NCBI GenBank assembly: GCA_905178155.1
Contig: CAJINV010000007.1
Location: forward strand, 1,248,627-1,312,626
Reading direction: 5' to 3'
Length of the DNA stretch: 64,000 nucleotides
Source of the DNA: Amoebophrya sp. A120
Taxonomy: Eukaryota > Sar > Dinophyceae > Syndiniales > Amoebophryaceae
Shown: one piece after another, positions 44,951 through 57,000 of the stretch
How positions within the stretch are numbered: position 1 is the stretch's first letter
How the letters are laid out: each line of letters starts with the position of its first letter
Translations under genes and position numbers: made by a program
The notes under the pieces: generated by a model
Database searches by the model: none
What the model saw: the letters and a program-made list of their open reading frames with translations, nothing else
Told to the model about the DNA's origin: nothing

Positions 44951-47269
44951 TGTATTAAGTCCGTGATGTGACTGAACACGCAAGACCAAGAGGGCAGCGT
45001 CTGTCATGCGGGTTCGATGCATTGTACTAGGGTCCATTCCACAAGCACACGTTCTTCACCTGCTATCTGCGCATAACAAGTTTTTGCATTTGCATCAGCT
45101 GTTATCATATGATCGGAAAACAAGTATTATGATACACTAACCCACTTTTTTTCTTGGATAAAGAGTTGGTGCCGCCGGTCGCGTAGCAGGCGACAATATG
45201 CTGGGTATATCTGACTCAGTATATCTCAGCGAGACCCCGTAAATAAAATTTTCGGGTAAAAAGAACTACACAGCACTGCGAGTCGTACGAAACAAGCGGA
45301 CAAAATCAAGTGAGATGTCCTCATCTCCAGAACATCTTCTGCGGACGAGATGAGGCGACGGCGCAATCCGAGCGCGCAATGCTAAAAGTAATCACAGAAA
45401 ATATCCAGCAAAAAAGTGTTACCGTTAGTTTTTTTTTTATGCCTCGCATTCTTGCAAAATGCAAGACAGTTTGCAATAGAAAGATTGCTGTCTTTTGGCT
45501 TATTTCTGGATCCCGCGAGACGGCACACTTTGCTAACGCTAACACCTTTTGGAGTGATGAGGCTACGAATGACGACCAAGAATTACATCACCTTCCCTAC
45601 ACCACCTTCCTTCCTGATCCCGACACACTCCCCTACACAACTTTCCTACGACTTGGGTTCCCTACACAACGACTAGGGCTACACTGTGTAGTCCCGGGCT
45701 AGTAATATGAGTATAAGACGAACTAGAACCCAACCTCAAACCACGGGTAAAGACGACCGCTACTAAGTGCAGGAGGGTTTTTCCCTGGTTGAAAATACTT
45801 CTATCCACTGCATTGACCACGACAAGAAAGTCCCTGGAAGGACCTAGCAGGGCGACGTCACGACTCGGTATGTCAAAAATAGTCACGATTCATCTTGTTT
45901 GTGCGGCTGCTGTAGTTCTTGCACTATCAAATAAAATACTAATACTGCCGATGTTGTATCTATTAGCCTGCGAGAAGATGATGTTCTTGATCAATGTTGA
46001 CAACTAAATATTTTTTGCAGGTACTACGGAGAAGCTTTCATCAACTTCATAACACGACCGCGGTGGATTTATTTTATACGCCTCACGGTTCTACTTGTTC
46101 GAGGAAACAAATCAATGGCTTCGTATCAAATTTGTCGCGTCCGCTAGAGCTTCGGAAAGGCGAAATTAAGACCGCACTCCAAGAACCTGCTAGAAATTCA
46201 TTTCTAAGTAGTAGTCCTTCTGGCTGTGTACTTTACTAGGCAGTAGAACTTCTACTGTTATTTGTATAAGTACGCAAATCAAGGTATCGCATGAAATAGC
46301 TGCTTCACTGTAAGTGTATCTATTATGCATGATTGTTCGATGCTTGTTCGCATCAGAAAGAACAAACTCTTGCAACCATGATTCCCATCGGAATATTAAA
46401 GCGTAACTGAAATCACGTGCAATGTTTCCTGTGCTTTATTTGGCATCACAAACACTTCTTTTCTGCCTCTGTGACCGTGTTGCAGACCCTGCGGGACGGT
46501 TACTTTTTTCCAAGTTGACAGTGAAGCAGTTTTTTCCTGCGATAAGAGGAACGACAGCTGCAGCGTAAAAACTGCTGGCAATGGCCGACAACAATTAGAT
46601 GCAATAGAAATCTGCTTGTTTCTATTGCATCCCGCTAGCGAAACAGAAATGAATTACGAAACACAAACATTGAAGAGAAGAAGTCTAATATTACAAGAAT
46701 TGATAGCAGCGGCAGCAGCATTTCCTCTTATCTTTTGCCCATACTGCCTCAACAGGACATTGATTTGTGTAGCAGTACTGTGCTGCGGACGCTTTTTGAT
46801 TTATGACTCTGTTGATGTCGCAGCTCTTGGTCCACTACGCCTTCCTCTGTACTTAGCCACTTCCTAATCCTAACCGTACGAAAAATCGAAACTGTGATTT
46901 TACTACTTCTAGACCGCGGCGCGCAGAAGTGTGGTCGCCATAACTATGCCACCTCGGCTTAGAGTCTGTGAAAAAGGGTCTTCCTCGCGGCTGCACCTGG
47001 TTCGATGCAATCTGCGATAAGAATATGATTATTTTCTAGGGAATTTTTTTTTCGCGATTGCGTACGTTATTTTTATTTAATGAGGTGGGGGCGCAAGGAT
47101 ATCACCCTCCGGCTCTTTCATGTCTATGAAGAAATTTTATGAGACAGCTTTTCAATTTGATCTTCGGTTTTCAGTAACGAGAATCGTTGATCGGATTGTA
47201 TAAGTGCTTCCTTGTTGTCCCGGAGGGTACTGTCTTCCAAAACTAAAACGATTTCTTCCCTCCTGTGAA
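44951..47269. other. Intergenic spacer with element debris
   Basis: No reliable gene. Right ends of family E (ACTTTTTTTCTTGGATA, about 45147-45163) and family H (GAAGCAGTTTTTTCCTGCGA, near 46525-46545) without clear partners indicate decayed copies. ORFs 45310-45702 and 46616-46867 run over such debris and are not called. Confidence 0.5.
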
Positions 47270-48110
47270 GGCCGTCGCCTGAGGAGATCTCCCGGTCGTA
47301 ACGTGGGGAGAAGCAGGCCGCATGCTTATCAGGGCAAGCGGTTAGTGGATCTGGTTGAAAGAGTGGCCCCAGTGAATGAGGGCCGCCGCCTCTCATGATG
47401 TCACCTAGTAGACCATATATAAGCGCTGGCCTTGTTGTTCTACGGAGAGCTAGCAGCAAGCAACTCCGTGGCCCATGCGCTGCGTTGCTGCGCAGGTTCG
47501 CAACAAAAAGGCACGCCGCCGCTGTGCTGTTCGTTGCCTGCCACTCGGGTGCCGCGGCTGCGCCTCGCGCGTCCGCAGGACGCGACCGGGCAGCAAGCCG
47601 AGTGGCACCGCCGACGAGCGCAGCTGCGCTACCGTTAGGGGAGCGCAGCCACCCAGATGGCTGGCCACCCCACCCTCCCGGATGCCGCCCCTTATCCGAG
47701 CTCGGCCAAGCCCATACCGAGAATTATAGCGCCGACCGTTGATAGTGCGCGGCCACCCGGTTGGTCGGTACTATGAAGAGCGCGCCACGACAGGCGAGCC
47801 CTGTGGCACCACTGAAACGGCCACACAGCAACACACTGGCGGCGCACAACCGCCCACGAGTTGAGCGCCCCCAGACATGCAAATGCTTGCTGTGGCTACG
47901 CAGTGCAATTCCAAATCGGACGAAAATCAACGGCAGTCGTGGGGAGGTGTTGGTGTTCGCGAGGCACTACGTCCGACGCGCCTCCGAGCCGTGAGGGCAC
48001 TCGGAAGGGTAGGAGAGAGGGACCGAGAGTGCACCTGCTCCGGGTGCGGGAGATCCTGGCGAGACAGATCCCACAATGCACTGAGGCCCATCCGTCCCCT
48101 TGTACGTGCG
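47270..48110. other. GC-rich island
   Basis: Sharp rise in G+C with many GCGC, CGCG and GCCG words, unlike its surroundings. Overlapping open frames in several frames on both strands with Arg/Ala/Pro-rich translations, hence no gene call. Composition recalls the inside of the element at 9532-11043, but I see no shared long sequence and no terminal repeats. Confidence 0.5.
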
Positions 48111-51100
48111 ATGTTTGTGCACAGTGGTCGGCATCACCTGTGGCTTCGATAATAATAATAAAACGATTTCTTCGGTTGAATTTTACCGCAACTGAAATTT
48201 TCTAAACGATAAGTTTCGAACTGTTCTCTTTTCTTTCCGATTTTTCAAATGATTTTCAATGAAGGTAATTTTATGCAACAGTGAAGATGACTTTACAGAT
48301 AGAGATATGTAGTTATCGGGTAGAGGGGTCCCGATCCCGAAGGAAGTCTCGGGGCGCCGCCCCTCGTTTGAGTCTGTCAAAAGATGGACCATTTTTTTTT
48401 CCGCAGCAGCAGCCGGGCCGTTGCCGGGGCGGTGGCTTGCACACTTGAATTTTTGCTACTTTGGCTATTGCCTAGGAACTTAGAAGCAAGTGTGCAGTTA
48501 TCATTTTATCATAGAAGCCCGCTGCTGCTGTGTGCTTTTTTCAAATTTTGCGAATGTGTTTCAACTCAACGCGACAACCCAAAAGATGTGCAGTATGTCA
48601 ATGCAGAAAAACAGGGGAGCGCGTTATACACAAAAAAACGATTGGAACTACTGCTACCTGTATACTGTGAGCTAATATGCTCTAACTTTGTAAAAATTAT
48701 AGTCATAATTTATTAATTGATGAACTAGAAGAACTCCAAAAATAAGAATAACTCGAGGATCGTAGTCGCGTTTTCTCGAGGAGGCGATCGTTTGAGGCAG
48801 AAGCGAGGCAGCGGTGCGGCTTCGTGTGTCCGATCGATCGCCTCGTACTACGGGAGATAACTTTATTTATTAGTGTGCCGCAGTGCAGCAAAAGCGAAAC
48901 CAAAAGAGCTTCGTTTCAGGTGGTTCCTTTTTCAAGCTTTCTGTATTCTACTTGTTGATAGTACACAAAAATATCATCTGAAAAAGTTGCATGCAAAGGG
49001 CTTCCGATCATACCATGAGAATGATTTTTACCTAGTTGTAGCTTTGTACTCCAATTGCAACATAAAGATTTTTACCGTTGTTTTCTACATCTTTCGCGCT
49101 GAGAGAATGAAGTACAATGGCTCACCAGAGAAAAAAAGTCCACCTCCATGGCGGGGTTTTACTATCGTGGTTAGTCTTACTAGTACTCAGATGCGCGACG
49201 CACCTACTAGATTGACAGAAGTACTAGTATTTTTCACGACCCCTGTGTAGAAGTGGTCAGGCCCCTGAGGCGAAGGAATGGTCGACACTTATCAAAATGA
49301 AAAACTCCCCCTCCCCGAACTGAGAGCAGTTTACGGCATGACTTGCGTGCACAAGTCATTTTGTATTGCATGAACGAGGCATGATCTTTGGTAAAAAAAC
49401 GAAAATCCTGTTAATCAATACAAAGTCGACACGGAGTTGCTTGGCCTGGCAGTCGCCTCTCCTGTAGCTTGAACAGCAAGAGAAAGCGCCTACTTATGTA
49501 GGTGCCGATGGAGGTGACAGAACGCCCTCGCTTTCCCTTCGCGCGATATCAGTAGTCTTGTGCACACACATCAGCATCACCATCATCAGGAGGAGGGGGA
49601 TTTTTCCCCGCGATAACGCCACACATAATTTTTGTGCAGGGGGAACAAGAAGATTTATTTTTCATTTCGCCAATCTACTAGGTGGCGTGCCACATCCAGT
49701 TGTAAAGCTTCAAATAAATGCGGCTACCACCTCCTGCTTCGGACTTTTATGATGTGAATCTCTTTCTTAACTTGTCGTTTTCTGAGCTAGGAAAGTAATC
49801 ACATTTTTTCAGGCAATGAAAAATTCACCAGAGTATACCTACGGAGAAAATAAATTAAATCAAGACGGGGAAAATAAATTTACCAGAGTATCGATGTGGT
49901 GGTGAGGTGCCAACATCTCATATATGAGAGTCTTATTAGGTGGTCTGTGTACCACTTCAGATATGAGAGTGCGCAACTCAGCTCCCCCTCATTTGTCGTG
50001 CAAAAATCCAAGTCCACCCGTCGCCTCTTGGCACTGCAGCATGATGGGTCCCGGACCGAAACAGCAAGAGGTTTGTGTTGCTATGGATATTACCATCCAA
50101 ATGAGGGGAAGGGGGACTTGTGCACTTTTATACCGGATTTGCTGACCGGGAGGCGAAGGTCAACGGGTTTACTTGCGAGATTTACTCTACTACCACCTGG
50201 TGAGGCACAAGTACAAACACCATCCGACACGATTGGGTTACATCGCACACGAGCAGCAACGTGGTTGCTTCGCCTAATTCTTCTATTAGCGCAGAATCGG
50301 GACTAACAACGGAGAGACGATGATTCGAGCACTTCGGTGCTCCACCTGCAAATACTTAAATTCCTTATCTTGACGGGAGTAGCGCCGGAAAAATGGCAGG
50401 AAAAGGATTTGTGCAAGGCTTCGAACTTAACAATAAGACGACAACAATCTGTAGCACGTAGAGGAAATAACAGGCAAGTGACCTACAGTTGCTAATGGGG
50501 GCCGCTGGAAAAATAACAAGGCGAGACGCGACCGACCCGAAGAAATACTTTCTTGTTCTTTCACAGCTAGCGAAATGTTTACAACGTAGCATCACCATCT
50601 GTAAAAACAAAGAGTGTTTATTTCTTTATTTTGGTTCTTCGATCCATCGGTAATTTGAATTTTTTGACATTACACAACACAACTCATACTAAACTATTGC
50701 AGCGAACAATTGCACACTGTAGACAGAGGCTACGTCTACGGCTGCGCCAATCTATTGCGTGCCCGTCACAAACCGACGCCTGCAGAATTTGCCTTTTTTT
50801 CCTGCTCTTGAAGTTAGTACTACGATGACATATACTATATGCAAAATTTTTTCCTAGCTGATTTTGGAAAGACTTTTTTGCGGAATTCGAATTTTGGAAA
50901 ACAGGAGGATAATCCGGGCGGCGAATTTTTCTCTGCGAAGATTCGTATTTTATAGGCTATCGTGTCGCGTAGATACTTAAACTTATGTAGGACGGCAACA
51001 AAAAATGAGTACAACTAAATGACACCATTCTGATGCAGCGACTCAGTTCTTGCGAGGTGCGGACGACCCCAAATAAAAAAGGAATGAACAATCAAAAAGA

Positions 51101-51710
51101 ATAAATCAAGGAGGACTTTTTTATTCTCAACATCCAGACTCGCTGCTTCCTTTACCCGGGGCCGCCGCGGCAAAAATAACGATTACACTAGCTTGCTCAA
51201 GAATAGAGTAGACCACGAGGTTAGGTAGAATTAGTTGGGGCGTCAATCTTGTGTTTGAGTAGCGCAGAAACAACGACTTGGAAAAATTTCGAGCCGTTTT
51301 GCCGGTTAGAGATGTTCACACAGCGGAAAAACGATGCTGAGTTTTTGCCTGGCAGCGCGATGGGCAGAGGATGTGTTCAATTGGATTCCGTACAGTTTCC
51401 TTCAGCATATGACCTGGCGCCCTGTTTTGTTTCACGCACGACCGGTCACAAGGTCATAGACCTCATTTTGAGTAGAAGTCTCGCGTACAACGCGAACACT
51501 GAAAACTGTAAACTATTCGTTTTTGGTTGTTTGTCTTTGTCACTCGCCTTGTTTTTCTTTGTCACTTTTTCATCGTGGAGAAAAAGAATCGTACCGACCT
51601 TTGCAATCGAATAACTTCTTCTGTTGCAAGCACTTGGTCGGCGCGCTGTCAAGCAGACCGGCTGCTTATGCGTGTGCTGTCCTCGAAAGAGATTGATTTC
51701 GATTTTCCAA
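48111..51710. other. Intergenic spacer
   Basis: No convincing gene. ORFs 48384-48716, 48873-49250, 49896-50306 and 51249-51614 reach 110-136 codons but have no domain or coding-like composition. Introner right-end-like ATTTTTCCCCGCGATAAC occurs near 49600. Confidence 0.45.
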
Positions 51711-52938
51711 ATGACCATTGTGGACCACAGCTTTATTAGCAGCAGAGCTGTAGCAGCCTCTAAGGTGAGGACGTTGGCTGGAGGCAGCTCTACGGTGCAA
51801 GAAACTAGAGCAAGCTCCTCTGCTGCTGATCGTGGAAATAAGAGGACCAACTACCACCTGTTTCCTGCCTCTTCCAATCGCGTTACCGAATGGTCTGGCG
51901 GCACTACCACAGAACTGTTCGTGACGGGTGGATCCTTTGCCGCGAGAAACTTCGCGCTGCGGCTCTCGCGCGCGCGCATAGCCGTGGAAGAAAGCACGTT
52001 CACGGGTCTACCCGGGTTCCTGCGTCACTTGACCCTGTTGTGGTCATCTTCTGCAGTACAACCGAGAGCGGATGAGATTGCGGGACGTCGCCCCGGCGCA
52101 ACCTCGTCTTTTCAGATGCGAATTCGTGGGAGGCACGGGGACGCGTTCTTCGGACTGGAACCGTGGGAAAGCGTGGAATTTTCCGGAGCGGACGTGGTAG
52201 CCAGCCGGGGCCTGGCGGAAGACTTCAACGTCATCTACGATCCGGGGCGGCTCGCTGGCGGACGGGTGCGGGTGGACGTTCTGGAGCTCCTGAACGAGGG
52301 GGAGAAAATAGAGCTCCCGTTGGACGACGACCGTCTAAGCAACCTCCACTCGCAGGCGTTTATCTACTTTCCAGGTGGAGTGGTTCGTCCTCCTGCCGGT
52401 TCGGACGAAAGTTGCGCAGCAGCAGCATCGGCGTCGAGGGCTAGTTGTAGTTCATCTGCGAGGACGTATCAAATGACAAAATGTGTGGGGCTGGAACAGT
52501 CATGCTGTTTTTGCATGACACTGAAGGTCTGGCATGGAAGCTCTAGCATCACAGGTTTCGAGAAGCTTCCGCAATGCCGAATCCGCATGACAAGTCCCCT
52601 GTTTTGCTGACAGAAAGTGGGCAGCTTTTGCTACGTATGCATGAGAGACTTTTCTGTGTTCTGCAATACGCATTACAAGTTGCATTCTTCCAGACCCAGA
52701 CATTTTTGCATTTGATAGGACGTCCAAAGTAGGGGCTGCAACTACTACTGTAGCGGTGGCCTGTAAAAGTGCCGGTGTGCTGGCTGACGCCGTGTTGCAC
52801 CCCGGCGACTCTGTGTTGGTGGATCGTGGGGCGGAAGCTGTGACACTGCAGCTTCGCTCGCAAAACGGAGCGGACCTCCCTGTACGATTGCTTCAGGTTT
52901 CATTTTCAGTGCTCCCGGGCACTGGCAGTAAGATGTGA
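51711..52938 (+). CDS. HutD/Ves-family cupin-like protein, 323 aa
   Basis: Two exons, 51711-52467 and 52724-52938 (972 nt), joined across a family A introner with a perfect duplication. Family marks in order: WSGGTTTELFV (compare W-x-G-G-x-T-x-E in HutD), FALRLSRARI (R-x-S-x-A), GLPGFLRHLTLL (x-x-PG-x-x-R), then FGLEPWESVEFSG, the signature LAEDFNVIYD, and at the end LHPGDSVLVDRG. Members are bicupin-like proteins found mostly in bacteria, linked to histidine use or of unknown role; bacterial forms are about 190 aa. Extra length here comes from a 65-residue N-terminal extension and Ser/Ala-rich loops (residues 105-120 and 235-255). No histidine pathway gene lies nearby. Rare in eukaryotes to my knowledge, so old lateral transfer is possible. 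Confidence 0.85.
52468..52723 (+). mobile_element. Introner, family A
   Basis: AGGACGT is duplicated (52461-52467 and 52717-52723), with ends TATCAAATGACAAAATGTGT and CCAGACCCAGACATTTTTGC. Removal joins GCG AGG ACG T|CC AAA in frame. Confidence 0.92.
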
Positions 52939-54033
52939 AGCATTGGCACGACGACCTGGGTGGAAAGGATGAAAAACCGAAAGCAGTCGGTCCTGCAACT
53001 AGACTACTGCGCTGGCGCGTGTAACTGTTCAATAGCCCCCAGGTCGTATTCATAAAGAAGCATTTTTGATCCGACCACCGTGCTGCGTGTTGCGTTTTTC
53101 TCTCCGCTGGAGAGAAAACAATTGAATTGCCGGGATCTTCTTCACGACCGTGTTACTGCTTCGTTGTGGTTCTACTTGTGGCGTACTTTTGTCGTTTTTG
53201 TTTGTTTATTCCCAACGGTTTGTTGCCGTGCAAAGGGAGACGGCAGCGGCCAAGTCCGTCTTGGTACTTGGCACAGGGCGCAGTGGTTAGCGCACCTGCA
53301 TAAGAGCAAGACTGGCGTGGAGGATGTGTGGAGCAGTGCGAGTGTAACAAACTTACAGGCGAGCTGCATGCTAGTACTGTGATCAGATCATGATCTTTAT
53401 CTTCCGTTAAGGTCGATGACTGACTGTTGTAACGACTTTCTTTCCTCAATATGTAAGAAGTACTCTCACTTTTCTACCGAGAAGGGTCAGCGGCTCCTGC
53501 GTGATACTTCGCTTCTAGGAAATAACCTGAGGCGAAAATTAAGAATTGATAGGGAATATTATAGCGAGGTACTAGAAAGGCACTATTCTACTTGGCAGCT
53601 ATTGAAATACGGAGTATGGCGGTGTTGGAAGCTTCCGATCGAAGAAAATTAAGCATGTGAAGATGAAATAATTTTCGGAGAAAAACAAAAACCAACCCTT
53701 TGCGATTTGACTGCAGCAGCCCGCACGGATTTCGTCATCTCTTCTACCGACCTACGCACGGACATCCTTCGTGAACGTGATAGGAGATCTATTTGGTGAC
53801 GAAAAAACAGAAAGAAGCTTGAGGAACAACATCTCGAACGTAAGGTCGCTGACACCAGTTTCTTCCTTCTATCTTGCTGCCGCGTGTCAAAAATTCATTG
53901 TCCAAGAAGTCCTCTTTATCACAATCGCGGCTTTATTCCGGGGCCGTCGCCTATTTGTTCTTCCGTGGTCCTTCCGAGACAAGCGTTTTCTTTACTCTAC
54001 AAGAACGAGTTGGGTCTTGTTAACAGGAACAAT
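52939..54033. other. Intergenic spacer with a tRNA-like box
   Basis: At 53277-53310 the sequence GCGCAGTGGTTAGCGCACCT matches the D-arm/A-box region of tRNAs, but no anticodon arm or B box follows, so at most a tRNA-derived fragment. A 78-codon ORF at 53416-53652 has no recognisable features. The codons just upstream of 54034 are also open in frame and could be part of an earlier exon. Confidence 0.45.
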
Positions 54034-57000
54034 ATGGTGATCGAGTTGGGTCTTGCTGACAGCGCCCACGCCATCGATGATGCGAACATCCAGTTGCTCG
54101 GCGCATACAAGTACTTATCGCAACTGCTGCACAGCACGACCGATGCAGGAGCTGCGTCACTCTCGACCAGTAGTAGCACTACAACTTCAAGTATTCTCCA
54201 CGCAGGTGCCGGAGCAGTAGGAGAGCAAGCAGCTTCACAGCAGCACTTTCCGACCACTACCGCGCCTTCCGACATTGTGAAAGTGGGCGCCACCCTGCCG
54301 GCGTACACGAGCAACTTGGAAAAACATGGCGACTACCTGTCTGCTTTGGTGAAAACCCGCCACGCTTTATCCAAAGATGAAAACGCAGTTTGTGTAGCTG
54401 TCTTGGAATGCTGACCACCCGCACAGCCTGTCATGGTGCACAGGTAGTACCTACTCGAATTGAGTATTACGACAGCTATGAAATGGGCCACCGCTTACGA
54501 TTAGCTGGGCCACCACTTACTCGAATTGAGTATTACGACAGCTTACGATTACGACAACTGCAACTACGTGGTGTGCCACCAGCGTGTTTAAGTACAAGAG
54601 TAAGTGTAAGAACTATTTTGCAGCATGCGGTGCGTTTTTCTAGACTTACGCTACCACTGGTTTTATGCTCTTGCATACGCTTTAGATCACGCGGCGGAGG
54701 TTTTGCAACAGGTGAAACATGTGAACCCGGAGAGTCTCGCTGCCGCAAAACTGCAGCTGCGGGACGTGCTGGCTCCGCCGGGAGGAGTAGCAGGAGGACC
54801 CGGTGGTCCTGGACCCGGAGAAGGCACCGGCGCGACAGGTGTGCTCGCTACCAGTGGCGACGCGAGCCCGTCACTCTTGCCGACGGTGGACAAGTACGAA
54901 CTCATTGCGCAGCCAGACTATCGAATGCAAATGTGTAGTCTGGGTCTGGAACAAGGCAGAAGTTATTTGTGATGCAGGCTCTGCATGGTCCAGAAGGTCC
55001 GGAATATTACGGGGCCTAGCATGACAGACTCTGCGAGGCCTTTCCAATGCCTATCTCGCATGAGAAACTTGTTGACAAAAAATCGGCAACGATGTATAGG
55101 GGTATTGGCAGAGGCTAAATCTGTTCTAACGCCACGGTATTGGCAGAGGCTAAATCTGTTCTAACGCCGCCCTGACAGGAGTCAAAGGTCAAAGCGATAC
55201 GATGCGAAAAAATCGGCAACTTCAGCGATTCCTATGCAGCGCAGATTTTTGTGGGACGCACAGGACGCCTGAGAATTTTGCATCTTTATTCCAGACGACC
55301 CAGACGTATTTGCAATGCATACGGGTGCGGAGCTTGCGCAGCTGCAGGGGCAGACCGATCTGAGTCAGGACGCGTTGCACGTCTCGGTCGATGACCGCAC
55401 CGGATCGCTGGTTGCCACTGCGGGCGGAGTGGGGTCGTCGTTCTCTCCCGTTCCGGATGTCAGTAGCGGGAACATCGAAGGGATTGCGTACACGGGCTCG
55501 TCGGACTATGAGGTTCTTAACGACGGCACGAGCGTCCCAGTCGCGACAAGCACTCGTTTGTTATCCGCAGCGAGCGTATGCCTTGCAAATAAGTATGTCT
55601 GGGTCTGGAGAAATGCCAGGCTTGTCATGCATATTTTCCATGACCCATGATGTCTATGATGCATGCCCTAGCATCACAGATATTGCGAGGGCTTTCTGAT
55701 GCTCATACCGCTTGAGAAATGCCCTGCCCACGTAGGAAACACTAAGCCCCTTTTGGTTTTCATGCAAAACAGATTTTATGTAGGATCCAAAGGCACCATC
55801 ACAAGTTGCACCAGACAGATTTGCACTGGATAGAGCGCTCTCGCGAACGACAAGACTTCCCTGGTGGAGATCAATCCGGAAAATCAGACGCTTTCCTTTC
55901 TGACTGACCGGGTGCCGAACTTGTTTCAAAATCACGAGTGGCACTTGCGTCAGCCCGATGGGTACCTGGTCAACGAAGAGGGCAGTCATTTAGTTTTCCG
56001 TTCGACGCCGCCGCGGGAAATCCCGGTTTTGGAGACGTTCGGAGGTACTTTCAGTCTTTATCGATTTCTATACACGTGCCGCAGCTGCTCGTCCGGGCTA
56101 CATCATCTTACAGTATGTCATCTTTTCTTGATGTTCCTTCACCCGTTTTTTTTTTAGCATCAGTTACCTCCTCTGTAGATTTTGAAATGGCGATAAGTCT
56201 TATATATGAGCAGGAGGCGAAGGCGTTATGTCACGCAAGTTTTCTCTTGACTTGAGTCGTCCACCTCGTGCAACATGCATCAGCACACCAGAAAGACGTT
56301 TTACAGATCTGATCTACTTCTATCAGGGGCGCCCTCCATGCCGCAGCATGGGCTGGAGAACCTGGAAGTATTTCAACCCGTGACTGCCAACCCGGAGGGC
56401 GATATCGTATTCAAAAACGTCCCCACACCCAGCCCATAGTTGTAATGCAAACCTGCATGCTCTTGAAAATGTTTCTCATGCGGAGCCCCATGAGATTAGT
56501 CGTGTTTTGGAATTTGTCATGCTCAGCATGATGTACTAGATCAGATCTGTGATGCTGCTCAACTACCTCAAACAGCACTACGCTACGAGTCCAGCTTTGT
56601 GTTGCAAAACAGCCACAGCTTGTGGATTTGTCTAGCCGATTCTCCATCTTGACTGTGGTGTGGGGACGTTTTTACATAGGATAGACGACCAGGTTTCCCC
56701 TTTCAAAATGCTCCCAGAAGACTTGCAGAAGTTCTACGCGGAGTACTATCATGACGACTACTACATTACCGGCAAAGCCTATGCAAGAAAAAAACTGTGT
56801 AAGTGTAAATTTGTGTTGCGGACGATGCAAGACAATTACCCCTGTCATGCCGGACATGCATCACAGGCTTTTTCCGTAGCTGTTTTCTGGCACTGGCTTA
56901 CGCATGACAGGTTTATTTCTGTGTCATGCAGAGCAAACTTGTGATGCTATTCCAATTCCTCCAAGATAAAAGTTACACTAACACAGTTTTTTTCTTGGAT

